Below, in pieces: positions 8,565-16,853 of a DNA stretch of 64,000 nt. The position numbers and the translations under genes are program-made. The stretch covers positions 45,657 through 109,656 of the forward strand of contig PXCO01000403.1 of NCBI GenBank assembly GCA_003565295.1, written 5' to 3'. Position 1 is the first letter of the stretch. Each line of letters begins with the position of its first letter. A model generated the notes under the pieces. That model made no database searches. It was not told the DNA's origin and saw only the letters and a list, made by a program, of their open reading frames with translations. This stretch comes from Cyclobacteriaceae bacterium. GTDB taxonomy: Bacteria > Bacteroidota > Bacteroidia > Cytophagales > Cyclobacteriaceae.

Positions 8565-8731
8565 TCAATTAATGCCTTTTTGGATTTGCAAAAAGTTCAA
8601 ATGCGTGTCTTGGGACTTGAGCTGAATTATTTCAAAAGGTGCCTCTATCTCAAACTCTCCCGTATAATTTCAAAATCATTATGATCCTGGGCATGCATGG
8701 TGATGATCGCTGAAAATTTTAAAAAATCCAT
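8565..8731 (-). pseudogene. Possible decayed gene fragment, unidentified
   Basis: Between the GH20-like and acetyltransferase genes the minus strand gives two adjoining coding-like pieces in different frames: one from ATG 8731 (MDFLKFSAIITMHAQDHN...) ending at a TAG, and one reading EFEIEAPFEIIQLKSQD... that ends at TGA 8565-8567. A frame change near 8660 would join them. I do not recognise the family. The rest of the 340-bp spacer (8438-8776) shows nothing else. Confidence 0.25.
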
Positions 8732-8776
8732 GTTCAAGATTCTCCCTAACTTATATTAAATCAAAATCCGGGGAGC

Positions 8777-9997
8777 CTATACCTTAAGCCTCACTTTCGC
8801 CTTCTCCAACAAACCCGTGAACATAATAATGAGCAAGGCATACAGGAGCGATTTTACAATACCCACGCCTCCTGTTCTTAGCCATAACGGCAAATAAATC
8901 CCTAAAAGGCTGATTAATGCATAATGAATGTAAGGTATTAAGTAACAAGTCAAGGTACTTGTTCCCGCTGGTTTAATGATGTCAAACCAGGATTTTTTCC
9001 CTTTGAGCTCCACCAGCCAAATCAAGGCCCCATAGGTCAACATACTGATGCCCATGCAAATCCAGACCCAAGAAGGAGAGGCACCTATCTTATGGATTCC
9101 CCAAAGAGGTCGTGTCAGCATTCCTAATAATATCATAATTAAAGCCCCCACCAACAGAAACACCCAAAACCTGGTTTTCTGGTCATCGCTAAACCATTCC
9201 CTGAAGTAAATGGAAACGATGATGCCTCCCATGCAGCTTACCGGTGTGGCGCCATTGTCAATTAGCCAAAGGTAGGGCCTCATGGGCTGCAAAAAGGTAA
9301 GTCCTCCTACTGTTTCCAGTACATGAAAAACAATTAAAACTAAAAATGCCACCCATAGCAGCGGGCCTTTTCCCTTGCATATCAGGTAAATCATACTTAC
9401 CACAAAGTAGCCCCACCCTATCAAACCCAATATCCCCCACCATTTGGGTCTCATCCACTCGGGATCGTTGGTACTTCCGCCCTGATATATAGCCGCTAAG
9501 GCAATCAGCATTATTATTCCAAGACCTTGAAGATAGGGTTTTAGTTGAATTTTTTTCCACCTGGAGTAATCAAGCCAAACCAAAAAGAACCCAATGGTAA
9601 TCAAAATCTGCCAAACAGGTTTTGGCAACAGGGTAAGTTCATGGTTGTACGATTCCAGGTTGACATGAAAAACGCCCATGATGATCAAAGCCAAGGAACG
9701 AATTATAATATGGGCTGCAATATTAAAATTGCTATCTCCCTTAGCCTGCCTATTGGCAATGGCATAGGGGATGGAAAGTCCCACGATAAACAAAAAAGCA
9801 GGGAAAACCACATCTGCTAGTCCAAGCCCATCCACTTTTGCAGGCACATGGTCCAGCCAACCTGGAATATGTTTAAGTGTCCAAAGGTCATTAACAAAAA
9901 TCATTAACATCATGGTCAAGGCACGGAACACATCTATGGCATGTAATCGAACCTTAGCCTTTGGTGGGCTCCCAAATACTGCGGGTCTTTCCTTCAT
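8777..9997 (-). CDS. NagX/HGSNAT-like membrane N-acetyltransferase (DUF5009/COG4299 type)
   Basis: A 406-residue integral membrane protein with about ten hydrophobic segments. The N-terminus has the family signature LHAIDVFRALTMMLMIFVND and later GLADVVFPAFLFIVGLS. This family includes human heparan-alpha-glucosaminide N-acetyltransferase, which acetylates glucosamine across a membrane using cytosolic acetyl-CoA, and the bacterial NagX proteins tied to N-acetylglucosamine use. It is the last gene of a tightly packed operon, 3 nt after the cupin gene, with a ROK kinase upstream and a GH20-like hydrolase downstream, which fits amino-sugar metabolism. A decayed homologue lies at 7021-7320. Confidence 0.8.
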   Translation of the reverse strand: MKERPAVFGSPPKAKVRLHAIDVFRALTMMLMIFVNDLWTLKHIPGWLDHVPAKVDGLGLADVVFPAFLFIVGLSIPYAIANRQAKGDSNFNIAAHIIIRSLALIIMGVFHVNLESYNHELTLLPKPVWQILITIGFFLVWLDYSRWKKIQLKPYLQGLGIIMLIALAAIYQGGSTNDPEWMRPKWWGILGLIGWGYFVVSMIYLICKGKGPLLWVAFLVLIVFHVLETVGGLTFLQPMRPYLWLIDNGATPVSCMGGIIVSIYFREWFSDDQKTRFWVFLLVGALIMILLGMLTRPLWGIHKIGASPSWVWICMGISMLTYGALIWLVELKGKKSWFDIIKPAGTSTLTCYLIPYIHYALISLLGIYLPLWLRTGGVGIVKSLLYALLIIMFTGLLEKAKVRLKV

Positions 9998-10000
9998 TTA

Positions 10001-10516
10001 TCAACTTCTTTGAAAATCGTCCTGCACTCTAACAATATCCTCCTCATTGGAGGGTTGGGTAGGGTCAGTATGCATCCAAATTTCAGCTACCACTCCCCAT
10101 TCTTCCAATCCCACTAACCTGTGGCGTTGCCCTTGACTCAGGCTCACCACCTCACCTAAATTCATCCGGTTTAGAGGCCCTTCTTCGTCAGTATCGCTGG
10201 TGATTACTCCGGCTTTTCCTCCAACGAGCTTCCAAACCTCTGCCCTTCGATAGTGATATTGCCATGACAGGCGCTTGTTCGGAGCTACCATTAATATTTT
10301 TGGGCTTAATTTATTCGCCAATTGGGATTCGCTAAACTCCACTTCAGGAAAAAATTGCTTCCTGAATTCATCAATTTGATCTTCAGAAACCACGAAAAAT
10401 CCGCCCCAAGGTCTTGCGTCATCCTCCTGAGCTATTTCAAAGCCTAATGACTGCATCCATTCTCTCACTGCCGAAAAAACCGCCCCTTTACTTGCATGTT
10501 GTTTAATTTGTATCAT
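10001..10516 (-). CDS. Cupin protein (type II phosphomannose-isomerase-like)
   Basis: A 171-residue cytosolic protein. The C-terminal two thirds form a cupin: KILMVAPNKRLSWQYHYRRAEVWKLVGG contains the metal-binding histidine region of motif 1 and SLSQGQRHRLVGLEEWGVVAEIWMHTD contains motif 2. This arrangement is seen in type II mannose-6-phosphate isomerases and related sugar-phosphate cupins, so a sugar isomerase or epimerase role is plausible but unproven. It sits 44 nt after the ROK kinase gene and 3 nt before the acetyltransferase gene, so it is clearly in the operon and probably handles a sugar phosphate made by that kinase. Confidence 0.7.
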   Translation of the reverse strand: MIQIKQHASKGAVFSAVREWMQSLGFEIAQEDDARPWGGFFVVSEDQIDEFRKQFFPEVEFSESQLANKLSPKILMVAPNKRLSWQYHYRRAEVWKLVGGKAGVITSDTDEEGPLNRMNLGEVVSLSQGQRHRLVGLEEWGVVAEIWMHTDPTQPSNEEDIVRVQDDFQRS

Positions 10517-10560
10517 ATCCTTTCCTTATAATTATTTTTTACCTTCAATTTGCCCAATTA

Positions 10561-11421
10561 TTATTTGGATCGTTTGGCCATATGGAAACAAACTGCCCCA
10601 TAAGCAGCAGCCAACTCACCCAATTTGCTTATTTGAATGCAGGTTTCGATCCCGGAATTTTTCAATATTCCCCGCGTATAAGGTAAAAAGGCTTCTTCCG
10701 CCTTGGCTACATTTCCTCCAATAATAAGCATTTCTGATGCCTTATTTACTAAATGTGGGACTAAAAATTCACCTAAATTTCTCCCAAATAAATAAAAGGC
10801 TTCATTGACAATAGCTTTATCCTTTACTTCTAGCAAAGTTTTCACCCCCTTCAATTTTAGTCCATGGGAACTTAGGGCCCAGTTTTCAAACCACTGCGTA
10901 CCCAAATAATCTTCAGCAATACCATCTTTGAATGGGGAGGACCATAATTCTGCGTCCTGAGCCAATGTACCTGATTTGAAGGCCGAACCCAGACCAGTGC
11001 CCAAAGTAATACCCATGAATTTGGTTTTTTTATCCAGCCCACCAAAATCCACCTCCCCCTGAAGAAATGCAGCGGCGTCATTGGCAAAGGATATTTGTCC
11101 AGGGTTTAGGTTTAGCCCCTCGGCGAGTATCTTTTTGAGATTTCGGCCGTAAAGTGAGGTAAACTTCCCTTGAGTCTTCAAATAAGAAACCCCGGCATCA
11201 TAATCAAATGGCGCTGGCATGGCAATGCCTATCCCGGAATATGCATTTATTTGAAACCGTTTTAGCAGAGACAACCAGCCTTCTGTGATTTCATGAAATG
11301 TCCCATTGGCATTAATTTCCAGCCGTTGAAGTTTGTCCAGCTCCATCCTCTTAGCACTTGGATTGACCGGAACGCAGGATATATGAGAACCGCCAATATC
11401 TACCCCCAGCAACCAATCCAT
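10561..11421 (-). CDS. ROK-family sugar kinase
   Basis: A 286-residue protein starting WLLGVDIGGSHI, the first phosphate-binding loop of the ASKHA fold, with ISFANDAAAFLQGE (catalytic Asp region) and GITLGTGLGSAFKSG (second phosphate loop). This places it in the ROK family of hexokinases. The zinc-binding CxCGxxGC motif of many ROK proteins is absent. The sugar is unknown; glucose, N-acetylglucosamine or N-acetylmannosamine are candidates from family knowledge and context. ATG 11421 overlaps the stop codon of the upstream lipoprotein gene by one base (TGATG), and an in-frame GTG lies one codon earlier, so translation is probably coupled. Confidence 0.8.
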   Translation of the reverse strand: MDWLLGVDIGGSHISCVPVNPSAKRMELDKLQRLEINANGTFHEITEGWLSLLKRFQINAYSGIGIAMPAPFDYDAGVSYLKTQGKFTSLYGRNLKKILAEGLNLNPGQISFANDAAAFLQGEVDFGGLDKKTKFMGITLGTGLGSAFKSGTLAQDAELWSSPFKDGIAEDYLGTQWFENWALSSHGLKLKGVKTLLEVKDKAIVNEAFYLFGRNLGEFLVPHLVNKASEMLIIGGNVAKAEEAFLPYTRGILKNSGIETCIQISKLGELAAAYGAVCFHMAKRSK

Positions 11422-12953
11422 CACCTCAATGCGTTTTTAAATTCCTCAGTATCTCTATAAATCATAAATTCAAGGTCTTCAGCTGCCCTATTTTGAAGGG
11501 TCTTACTTTTTTCTGAAGCTTTGCCCAAATACTCTCCCAACTTAGCCTTTTCTCCGTTGCGCGCGGCAATCAAAGCCATTCCGTAAAATGGATAACCATT
11601 TTCCATATTCATCAATGCAGCTTCTTCAAAATTGATAAGGGAGTTTAAATAATCTTCCGCTAATAAATAGGCCAAGCCCTTATTAAAGAGGGTGATTTCA
11701 CTGGGAAAAGCTTTATCTAAATGAATGATCCCCAGTCTGTAATCCCCTGTATGGATGGATACTGCACCAAGCTTGGCCTCATGCAGTCTTCTTAGGTCAT
11801 CATTTTCCGTAAGGTACATACTCCTGTAAAATTCTTCATAGGCGCCCCCATAATCACCGTAAAGCATCAGGACCAAAGCCCGATTATAGCTCGCATAGGA
11901 ATTCGGGAAAATGGAATTTGCCTCCTCAAAAGCCTGCATGGCCATGCCCAAAAATTTATTTTTATCTGCGCTACTGCCTGCTCTTTCCGCTAAATTTAAC
12001 AGAGTAACACCATAATTATTCCAGGAAAAGACACTGGGATAGGCCTTGACCAGGCTTTCAAAGAGCCTGTTTCTCTCATTCAACCTTGGCTCCTCCATGG
12101 CGGCATAGGCCAAGTCTGCCTCTGAAAGCGTAAGCGGTGAAGCATTATTGTTAAGGATATGATTGGCCATCACAGAGATTTCTTGGTCAGACAGCTTTTT
12201 TTGCCCCACTCCTACTCTGAATGTAGAAACCCTGCCAAATACTTCTCTGGATATTTTGTCATATTGGGGTAGGGCTTTCAGCCTTTTCTCTTTATAGGAA
12301 TAATCCCCCCGACCCTCCAGTATCCTTATGAATGCTGATTTTTCTTCAAAACCTACCCCCGAATACCTCATAATGGCATTTTTGAGCTCCTGCCAGGCTC
12401 CATGGTACATCCCAAACATTAGGTTTTGATCATGGGGAACCTCCAGCCCCCACTTTGGGATACTTCCTTCTTCGTAACGTTCCCCCAATAATGCCAGGGA
12501 TTGGGTATTGATGATTCCACTGCTTACGGTTCTCTTGGAGGTGGACTTCCTAAACCTGCCTTTTCTGTCCGTGGCCACTCCATAGGCTTTTAGCTCCCCC
12601 CTTTCCATTCCCTCTCTAAATGGTAAGGTTAGTGCTAATTTCCCCTGGGGAGACACCCCGGGGGTTTCATTTTCTCCCTTGAAGGTCAAATTCTCATCAA
12701 AAACGTATATCCGATTGTTCCCATAATGAAATTCAGGAAAGATGGTATACACGACATCCCGGGTTAATGCCTGCCTGGGCAATGTCGCAACCATTTCAAA
12801 CCTGACCTCCTTTCCTTGTCTTTTTAGGAGTGGGGGATTAACAGAAATTTTTTGATTATCAGCTTTTTTTATAAATTGCCCAACAGAACAGGAAGAAAGC
12901 AAAAAGAGCAAAAAGAAAATTTTACAAGTAGTGGGTGTTTTTAAAACAATCAT
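11421..12953 (-). CDS. TPR-containing lipoprotein of unknown function
   Basis: A 510-residue protein with a lipoprotein signal (FFLLFLLSSC, lipidated Cys22). The N-terminal half is probably beta-rich (VRFEMVATLPRQAL..., IFPEFHYGNNRIYVF) and the C-terminal half is helical with several TPR-like units, for example AFEEANSIFPNSYASYNRALVLMLYG (written here in part) and GLAYLLAEDYLNSLINFEEA. I do not recognise the family by name. It is the first gene of the minus-strand operon with the ROK kinase, cupin and acetyltransferase genes. Because it is a surface or periplasmic scaffold type of protein next to sugar enzymes, its link to them is unclear and may be merely positional. Confidence 0.7.
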   Translation of the reverse strand: MIVLKTPTTCKIFFLLFLLSSCSVGQFIKKADNQKISVNPPLLKRQGKEVRFEMVATLPRQALTRDVVYTIFPEFHYGNNRIYVFDENLTFKGENETPGVSPQGKLALTLPFREGMERGELKAYGVATDRKGRFRKSTSKRTVSSGIINTQSLALLGERYEEGSIPKWGLEVPHDQNLMFGMYHGAWQELKNAIMRYSGVGFEEKSAFIRILEGRGDYSYKEKRLKALPQYDKISREVFGRVSTFRVGVGQKKLSDQEISVMANHILNNNASPLTLSEADLAYAAMEEPRLNERNRLFESLVKAYPSVFSWNNYGVTLLNLAERAGSSADKNKFLGMAMQAFEEANSIFPNSYASYNRALVLMLYGDYGGAYEEFYRSMYLTENDDLRRLHEAKLGAVSIHTGDYRLGIIHLDKAFPSEITLFNKGLAYLLAEDYLNSLINFEEAALMNMENGYPFYGMALIAARNGEKAKLGEYLGKASEKSKTLQNRAAEDLEFMIYRDTEEFKNALR

Positions 12954-13010
12954 AGGCTTGGCAGGTTATCTTCGATATTTGGTATTTTTTTTGAGAGGAC
13001 TTTGACGATT

Positions 13011-13235
13011 ATGACTATGGAAAAGATTAAACTATTCTTCCAAGAGAGCGCTTTTGGCGTATGCTCAAAATTAGGGGAAAAATTAAACTTCCCTATTGAC
13101 AGTATTAGGTTGTTTTTCATTTATGCCTCATTTATTACGCTAGGCTCCCCCATTATTGTATATGTGAGCTTGGCTATGTTGATGAAGGTGAGAAAATACA
13201 TGAGAAAGATGAACAACCCGGTACTGTTTGACTAA
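13011..13235 (+). CDS. Small PspC-domain-like membrane protein
   Basis: A 74-residue protein (MTMEKIKLFF...) with the layout of a PspC domain: AFGVCSKLGEKLNFPIDSIRLFFIYASF, then a hydrophobic segment TLGSPIIVYVSLAML and a basic tail. PspC proteins are inner-membrane proteins tied to envelope stress; single-domain copies are common in Bacteroidota and poorly studied. An AGAGGA at 12994-12999 lies 11 nt before ATG 13011; ATG 13017 is also possible. It is convergent with a glycosyltransferase gene, overlapping its stop by 4 nt. Confidence 0.7.
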   Translation: MTMEKIKLFFQESAFGVCSKLGEKLNFPIDSIRLFFIYASFITLGSPIIVYVSLAMLMKVRKYMRKMNNPVLFD

Positions 13236-14236
13236 CGCATACTTGCAAAAGTTCTTTTTCCTTTTAGGTAATAACTCCATATTATCGAGAATAAAGGCTT
13301 GTCTAATACTGTTAATTTATTTTGAGGGGTTTTGACAATGTTTTTTATCCTTGTTTTACCCCTAAGAAAATGCCAGTAAGCCTTGATTACTGCCCCAGCA
13401 TGTGCTTTATTTTCTGTAAGCAATAGATGCATGGCCGCAGCAGCGTCCAAAAATATCCTTATCATGATCACCTTGAAAAAAACAAAGGGCGTAAGATTTT
13501 TTCTTAGCATCATGAGGCTGTTTCTGAAATTAAGATAAGTTTTCATAGGGTTGGATTTGGGCAGTGTCCCCCCTCCCAGATGGTAAACGGTAATATCAGG
13601 AAAGACGAATATCTTATTCCCCTTTGTCCTCAACTGTAAACAAAGGTCAATTTCCTCCATATGGGCAAAAAATGAGGGGTCAAACCCACCCAGCTCATGG
13701 AAATTTTGTGCACTCACCCCAAAACAAGCACCACTGGCCCAGTCCACTTCCACTGCATCATTATATTGCCCCATGTCCTTCTCAACGGTATGCAGAATCC
13801 TACCCCTGCAAAAAGGATAGCCCAAAAGATCTAGATACCCACCCGACGCACCGGCATAATCAAAAAAACCTTTATCCGATAAGGATAACACCTTAGGCTG
13901 GGCAGCCGTAGCGCAGTACTTCTCCATTTGGGCGATGAATGCCACATCCCATCCCGGAGTAAGTGAGACATCGGAATTCAATAGGATATAATACTCATAT
14001 TGCCCCTTCAGTTTTTCCAACCCATAGGTATATCCACCACTGTACCCCCAATTCTGTGCTAGCGCAATGAGCTGTACTTCTGGAAAATTTTTTCGGAGAT
14101 AAGTTAAGGAACCATCTGTGCTATGATTATCAATCAGCACCAGGGGATAATTGCATAATGAGACTATGGATGGTAAAAACCTCGAAAGGACCTTTTCTCC
14201 ATTGAAATTTAAGATGACGATTGCCGCCTTTCTCAT
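13232..14236 (-). CDS. Family 2 glycosyltransferase (rhamnosyltransferase-like)
   Basis: A 334-residue cytosolic GT-A enzyme. The nucleotide-binding N-terminus reads AAIVILNFNGEKVLSRFLPS, followed by LIDNHSTDGS (D36, N37), the DxD-type LLNSDVSL (D89) and, further on, GGFDPSFFAHMEEIDLCLQL with the catalytic acidic residues. This is the pattern of rhamnosyl- and related single-addition transferases. It sits 1 nt overlapping the end of the YbaB gene upstream on the same strand; that pairing is unusual functionally but indicates co-transcription. Product unknown. Confidence 0.85.
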   Translation of the reverse strand: MRKAAIVILNFNGEKVLSRFLPSIVSLCNYPLVLIDNHSTDGSLTYLRKNFPEVQLIALAQNWGYSGGYTYGLEKLKGQYEYYILLNSDVSLTPGWDVAFIAQMEKYCATAAQPKVLSLSDKGFFDYAGASGGYLDLLGYPFCRGRILHTVEKDMGQYNDAVEVDWASGACFGVSAQNFHELGGFDPSFFAHMEEIDLCLQLRTKGNKIFVFPDITVYHLGGGTLPKSNPMKTYLNFRNSLMMLRKNLTPFVFFKVIMIRIFLDAAAAMHLLLTENKAHAGAVIKAYWHFLRGKTRIKNIVKTPQNKLTVLDKPLFSIIWSYYLKGKRTFASMR

Positions 14237-14568
14237 TAAAACATGTTTCCAAAGTCCATACCCGGTATATTAGGCATCATTCCCTCCGTAGCATTTCTCA
14301 TTTTCTCCTTTATCATGACATCAATATTTTCCAAAGCCTTGTTGGATGCGGCTACTGTAAGGTCCTTCAACATGTCCTTATCCTCAGGCTTCAATAGTGA
14401 ATCATCCACCTCAATATCCACTAGTCTGCGGTCCCCGTTCACGATAACTTTTACCATCCCTGCACCGGCCTCACCCTCTGCCCTTAAATGCACCAACTGC
14501 TCCTGGGTAGCCTTAATTTTGGCCTGGGCTTCTTTGACCTTGTTCATCATTGACATGATATCTATCAT
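14236..14568 (-). CDS. ybaB: YbaB/EbfC-family nucleoid-associated protein
   Basis: A 110-residue protein with the YbaB signature: N-terminal coiled helix (MMNKVKEAQAKIKATQEQL), a short beta-hairpin (GAGMVKVIVNGDRRLVDIEVDD), PEDKDMLKDLTVAASNKAL and a Met/Gly/Pro-rich tail. Family members are dimeric DNA-binding proteins of the nucleoid. The usual neighbours dnaX/recR are absent here. Its stop overlaps the glycosyltransferase start by one base. A -7-like TATATTTG on the minus strand (14591-14598) lies just upstream. Confidence 0.9.
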   Translation of the reverse strand: MIDIMSMMNKVKEAQAKIKATQEQLVHLRAEGEAGAGMVKVIVNGDRRLVDIEVDDSLLKPEDKDMLKDLTVAASNKALENIDVMIKEKMRNATEGMMPNIPGMDFGNMF

Positions 14569-14779
14569 ACTGTTCTTGTTTTTAGTTACACAAATATAAA
14601 TTTTTTAACGCTATCCCCCATAAGGTTACGGACGAATATTATACGATTATTTTTCCAATTACCGTATTAAATTCTTAATCGAAGAAAAACACAATTAGTT
14701 TGCAACATATTTTACAAATTATCGTTATAAAAGTATTGTTGACCTTCATATCTTTACCAAAAACCTAACTGTAAATGCC

Positions 14780-15076
14780 ATGAGTAACATCTTAGAAAAA
14801 GCCATTGTAAAAATCGAAAAAGAGAAAATCAATCAATTGACTTTTTCTAAACGAGAAGTATTATTGGATGAGGAGGATAGGAAATTGAGGAACCATGACC
14901 TACAAAGGGCTCAGATCCTCGGGAACTTATCACAAGGCAAGGTTTGGATAACTTTCGAATCGGCAGACAGAAATTTGTACCAGGTGTACACCACCATTTG
15001 GGCAGTGGGCTCGGCGTTCATTACCCTTAAAGGAGGTGTGGTGATCCCCATCAACGCCATTTGGAAAGTAGAGTAA
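14780..15076 (+). CDS. Conserved-looking small protein, unknown function
   Basis: A 98-residue protein with no signal peptide. The N-terminal half is highly charged and helical (KAIVKIEKEKINQL...LLDEEDRKLRNHDLQRAQ); the C-terminal half looks like a small beta fold (KVWITFESADRNLYQVYTTIWAVG, then FITLKGGVVIPINAIWKVE). I do not recognise a named family. It is a single-gene unit with a clear intrinsic terminator just after the stop, so it is probably a real, expressed gene. Confidence 0.7.
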   Translation: MSNILEKAIVKIEKEKINQLTFSKREVLLDEEDRKLRNHDLQRAQILGNLSQGKVWITFESADRNLYQVYTTIWAVGSAFITLKGGVVIPINAIWKVE

Positions 15077-15087
15077 CCTTTTCACCG

Positions 15088-15110
15088 AATGCTCCCCATC
15101 CAGGAGCATT
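15088..15110 (+). terminator. Intrinsic terminator after the 98-residue protein gene
   Basis: AATGCTCC (15088-15095) pairs with GGAGCATT (15103-15110) across a 7-nt loop, followed by TATTTTTTG. It starts 12 nt after the stop codon and reaches the convergent hisS stop. Confidence 0.8.
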
Positions 15111-16480
15111 TATTTTTTGCCCAATTTCACCAACAAATTCTGTAAACTCATTTTGTTTTGCTCCCCAGTATCCATTGACTTGACCGATAATAAGCCAGTA
15201 TTCATCTCTTCGCTACCTATTACAATGACCAAAGGAATCCCCTTTTTATCAGCATAATTAAACTGTTTTTTGATTTTGGTGACTTCCGGAAAAATCTCCG
15301 CGGCCACATTGGCCTCTCTTAGCTTAGCCAACAGCCCCAATCCAAATTTCCTTTCCCTTTCTCCAAAGTGGGCAAGCATTACTTCTACACTGGGCTGATC
15401 GGAAAGGCCAAACAGACCCAACTCATCCATCACATCGTAAAGCCGGTCTACCCCAAAGGAAAACCCGACCCCCGAGACATCGGGAAGCCCAAAAACCCCC
15501 GTCAGATTATCATATCTCCCTCCTCCGCTTACTGCACCAATGGCCACATTGTTCACTTTTACTTCAAAGATAGCCCCTGTGTAGTAGGCCAACCCTCTTG
15601 CAAGATTGGGGTCAATTTGTACCCTATCTAGCGATGCAGACATATCATCCAGAAACTCCAACATTGAGCCAAGCTCTTTCAGGCCTTTGATACCTTCACC
15701 ACTTTCTTTCAAAAACGCTTCAAGAAAAGCAAGTGTGTCCTCATGTCCATTAAAGGTTTTATCCACCAGGGGCGCAAGTAACTGAATGGATTCCTCCTCG
15801 AAGCCTTTTTGCCTTAATTCCTCCGTTACCTTTTCCCATCCGATTTTGTCCAACTTATCTATGGCCACACAAAGTGCTTGCTCCTTGCCTATAGCACCAA
15901 TGGCCTCAGCGATACCCGTTAGGATCTTCCGGTTGTTGATTTTAATGGTGTAGTCAGAAATCCCCAAACCTTCAAATTCCCTGTTGATCATCAGTACAAT
16001 TTCCGCCTCGCAGATCAAACTGTCTGTGCCTACCACATCGGCATCACATTGATAAAACTCCCTGTACCTGCCTTTTTGTGGCCTGTCCGCCCTCCACACA
16101 GGCTGAATCTGGTACCTTTTAAAGGGGAAAGTAAGCTCATTGCGATTCATGACCACAAACCGGGCAAAGGGTACCGTAAGGTCGTAGCGCAGACCTTTTT
16201 CGGAAATTTTTGGCCACATTACCTGAGCACCAGCTACATAATCATTTGCATTTGTTTTCTTTAGGAAATCCCCTGAGTTTAGTATCTTAAACAACAATTG
16301 ATCCCCTTCCTCCCCGTATTTACCGGTAAGGGTGCTCAGGTTTTCCATGGCAGGTGTCTCCAAGGGCAGAAACCCAAACTTTTGAAAGGTATCCTTAATC
16401 GTGTCAAGAATAAAATTTCTCCTACCCATTTCAAGGGGGCCAAAATCCCTGGTTCCCTTTGGCAAAGATGGTTTTAACAT
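15110..16480 (-). CDS. hisS: Histidyl-tRNA synthetase
   Basis: A 456-residue class II aminoacyl-tRNA synthetase. The start is taken at ATG 16480, giving MLKPSLPKGTRDFGPLEM, the standard HisS N-terminus; the open frame continues 48 codons upstream but that part resembles no homologue. Motif 2 (FKRYQIQPVWRADRPQKGRYREF), the histidine-specific signature RGLAYYTGAIFEV and GGGRYDNL (motif 3 region) are present, followed by the anticodon-binding domain. It charges tRNA-His with histidine. It is a single-gene unit, convergent with the 98-residue protein gene and divergent from a 53-residue basic protein gene. Confidence 0.95.
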   Translation of the reverse strand: MLKPSLPKGTRDFGPLEMGRRNFILDTIKDTFQKFGFLPLETPAMENLSTLTGKYGEEGDQLLFKILNSGDFLKKTNANDYVAGAQVMWPKISEKGLRYDLTVPFARFVVMNRNELTFPFKRYQIQPVWRADRPQKGRYREFYQCDADVVGTDSLICEAEIVLMINREFEGLGISDYTIKINNRKILTGIAEAIGAIGKEQALCVAIDKLDKIGWEKVTEELRQKGFEEESIQLLAPLVDKTFNGHEDTLAFLEAFLKESGEGIKGLKELGSMLEFLDDMSASLDRVQIDPNLARGLAYYTGAIFEVKVNNVAIGAVSGGGRYDNLTGVFGLPDVSGVGFSFGVDRLYDVMDELGLFGLSDQPSVEVMLAHFGERERKFGLGLLAKLREANVAAEIFPEVTKIKKQFNYADKKGIPLVIVIGSEEMNTGLLSVKSMDTGEQNKMSLQNLLVKLGKK

Positions 16481-16652
16481 ACGGTGAAGGTTTGAAAATT
16501 TGCCCAAAGGTATAAAAAACATCCTTAAATTCCTGTGGGCGCAGGAATCCCCCTTCATCACTTGGATTATTTTTAAGCAGAAAAAGAGGATTTTACCCTG
16601 AAACCTATTACCTTTGCACCTCATTTGAAGAAAATCCTAAAGCAATAATAAA

Positions 16653-16814
16653 ATGGCTGTTACTACATTAAAGCGAAAGCTTAAAAGAAAACGAAGGGAT
16701 CAAAACACCCGCATCCTTAAATTGAAGCAATTAAATGCTAAGCCAGTGATAAAAAATGTGGACGTAGAGGCGATCAAAGAAGATTTTGAAAAAGGTAAGA
16801 AGAAAAGCAAGTAA
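16653..16814 (+). CDS. Small basic protein of 53 residues, unknown function
   Basis: ATG 16653 to TAA 16812-16814 encodes 53 residues starting MAVTTLKRKLKRKRRD and ending in GKKKSK. About a third of the residues are Lys or Arg, with an acidic patch (VDVEAIKEDF) in the second half. The composition suggests RNA, ribosome or DNA binding, but I cannot name the family. It lies divergent to hisS and is followed 17 nt after its stop by a strong hairpin terminator, which supports it being a real gene. Confidence 0.65.
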   Translation: MAVTTLKRKLKRKRRDQNTRILKLKQLNAKPVIKNVDVEAIKEDFEKGKKKSK

Positions 16815-16830
16815 TTTACCAAGGCAACAG

Positions 16831-16853
16831 AGAGCCCCTTATTCAGGGGCTCT
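16831..16853. terminator. Bidirectional intrinsic terminator
   Basis: AGAGCCCC (16831-16838) pairs with GGGGCTCT (16846-16853); the 7-nt loop contains the stop codon of the convergent phosphodiesterase gene. A pyrimidine-rich TCCTCTTTT follows on the plus strand. Confidence 0.7.

Noticed and set aside
16481..16624. N-terminal extension of the hisS frame
   Set aside because: HisS proteins start close to the PKGTRDF motif, so ATG 16480 is the better start.
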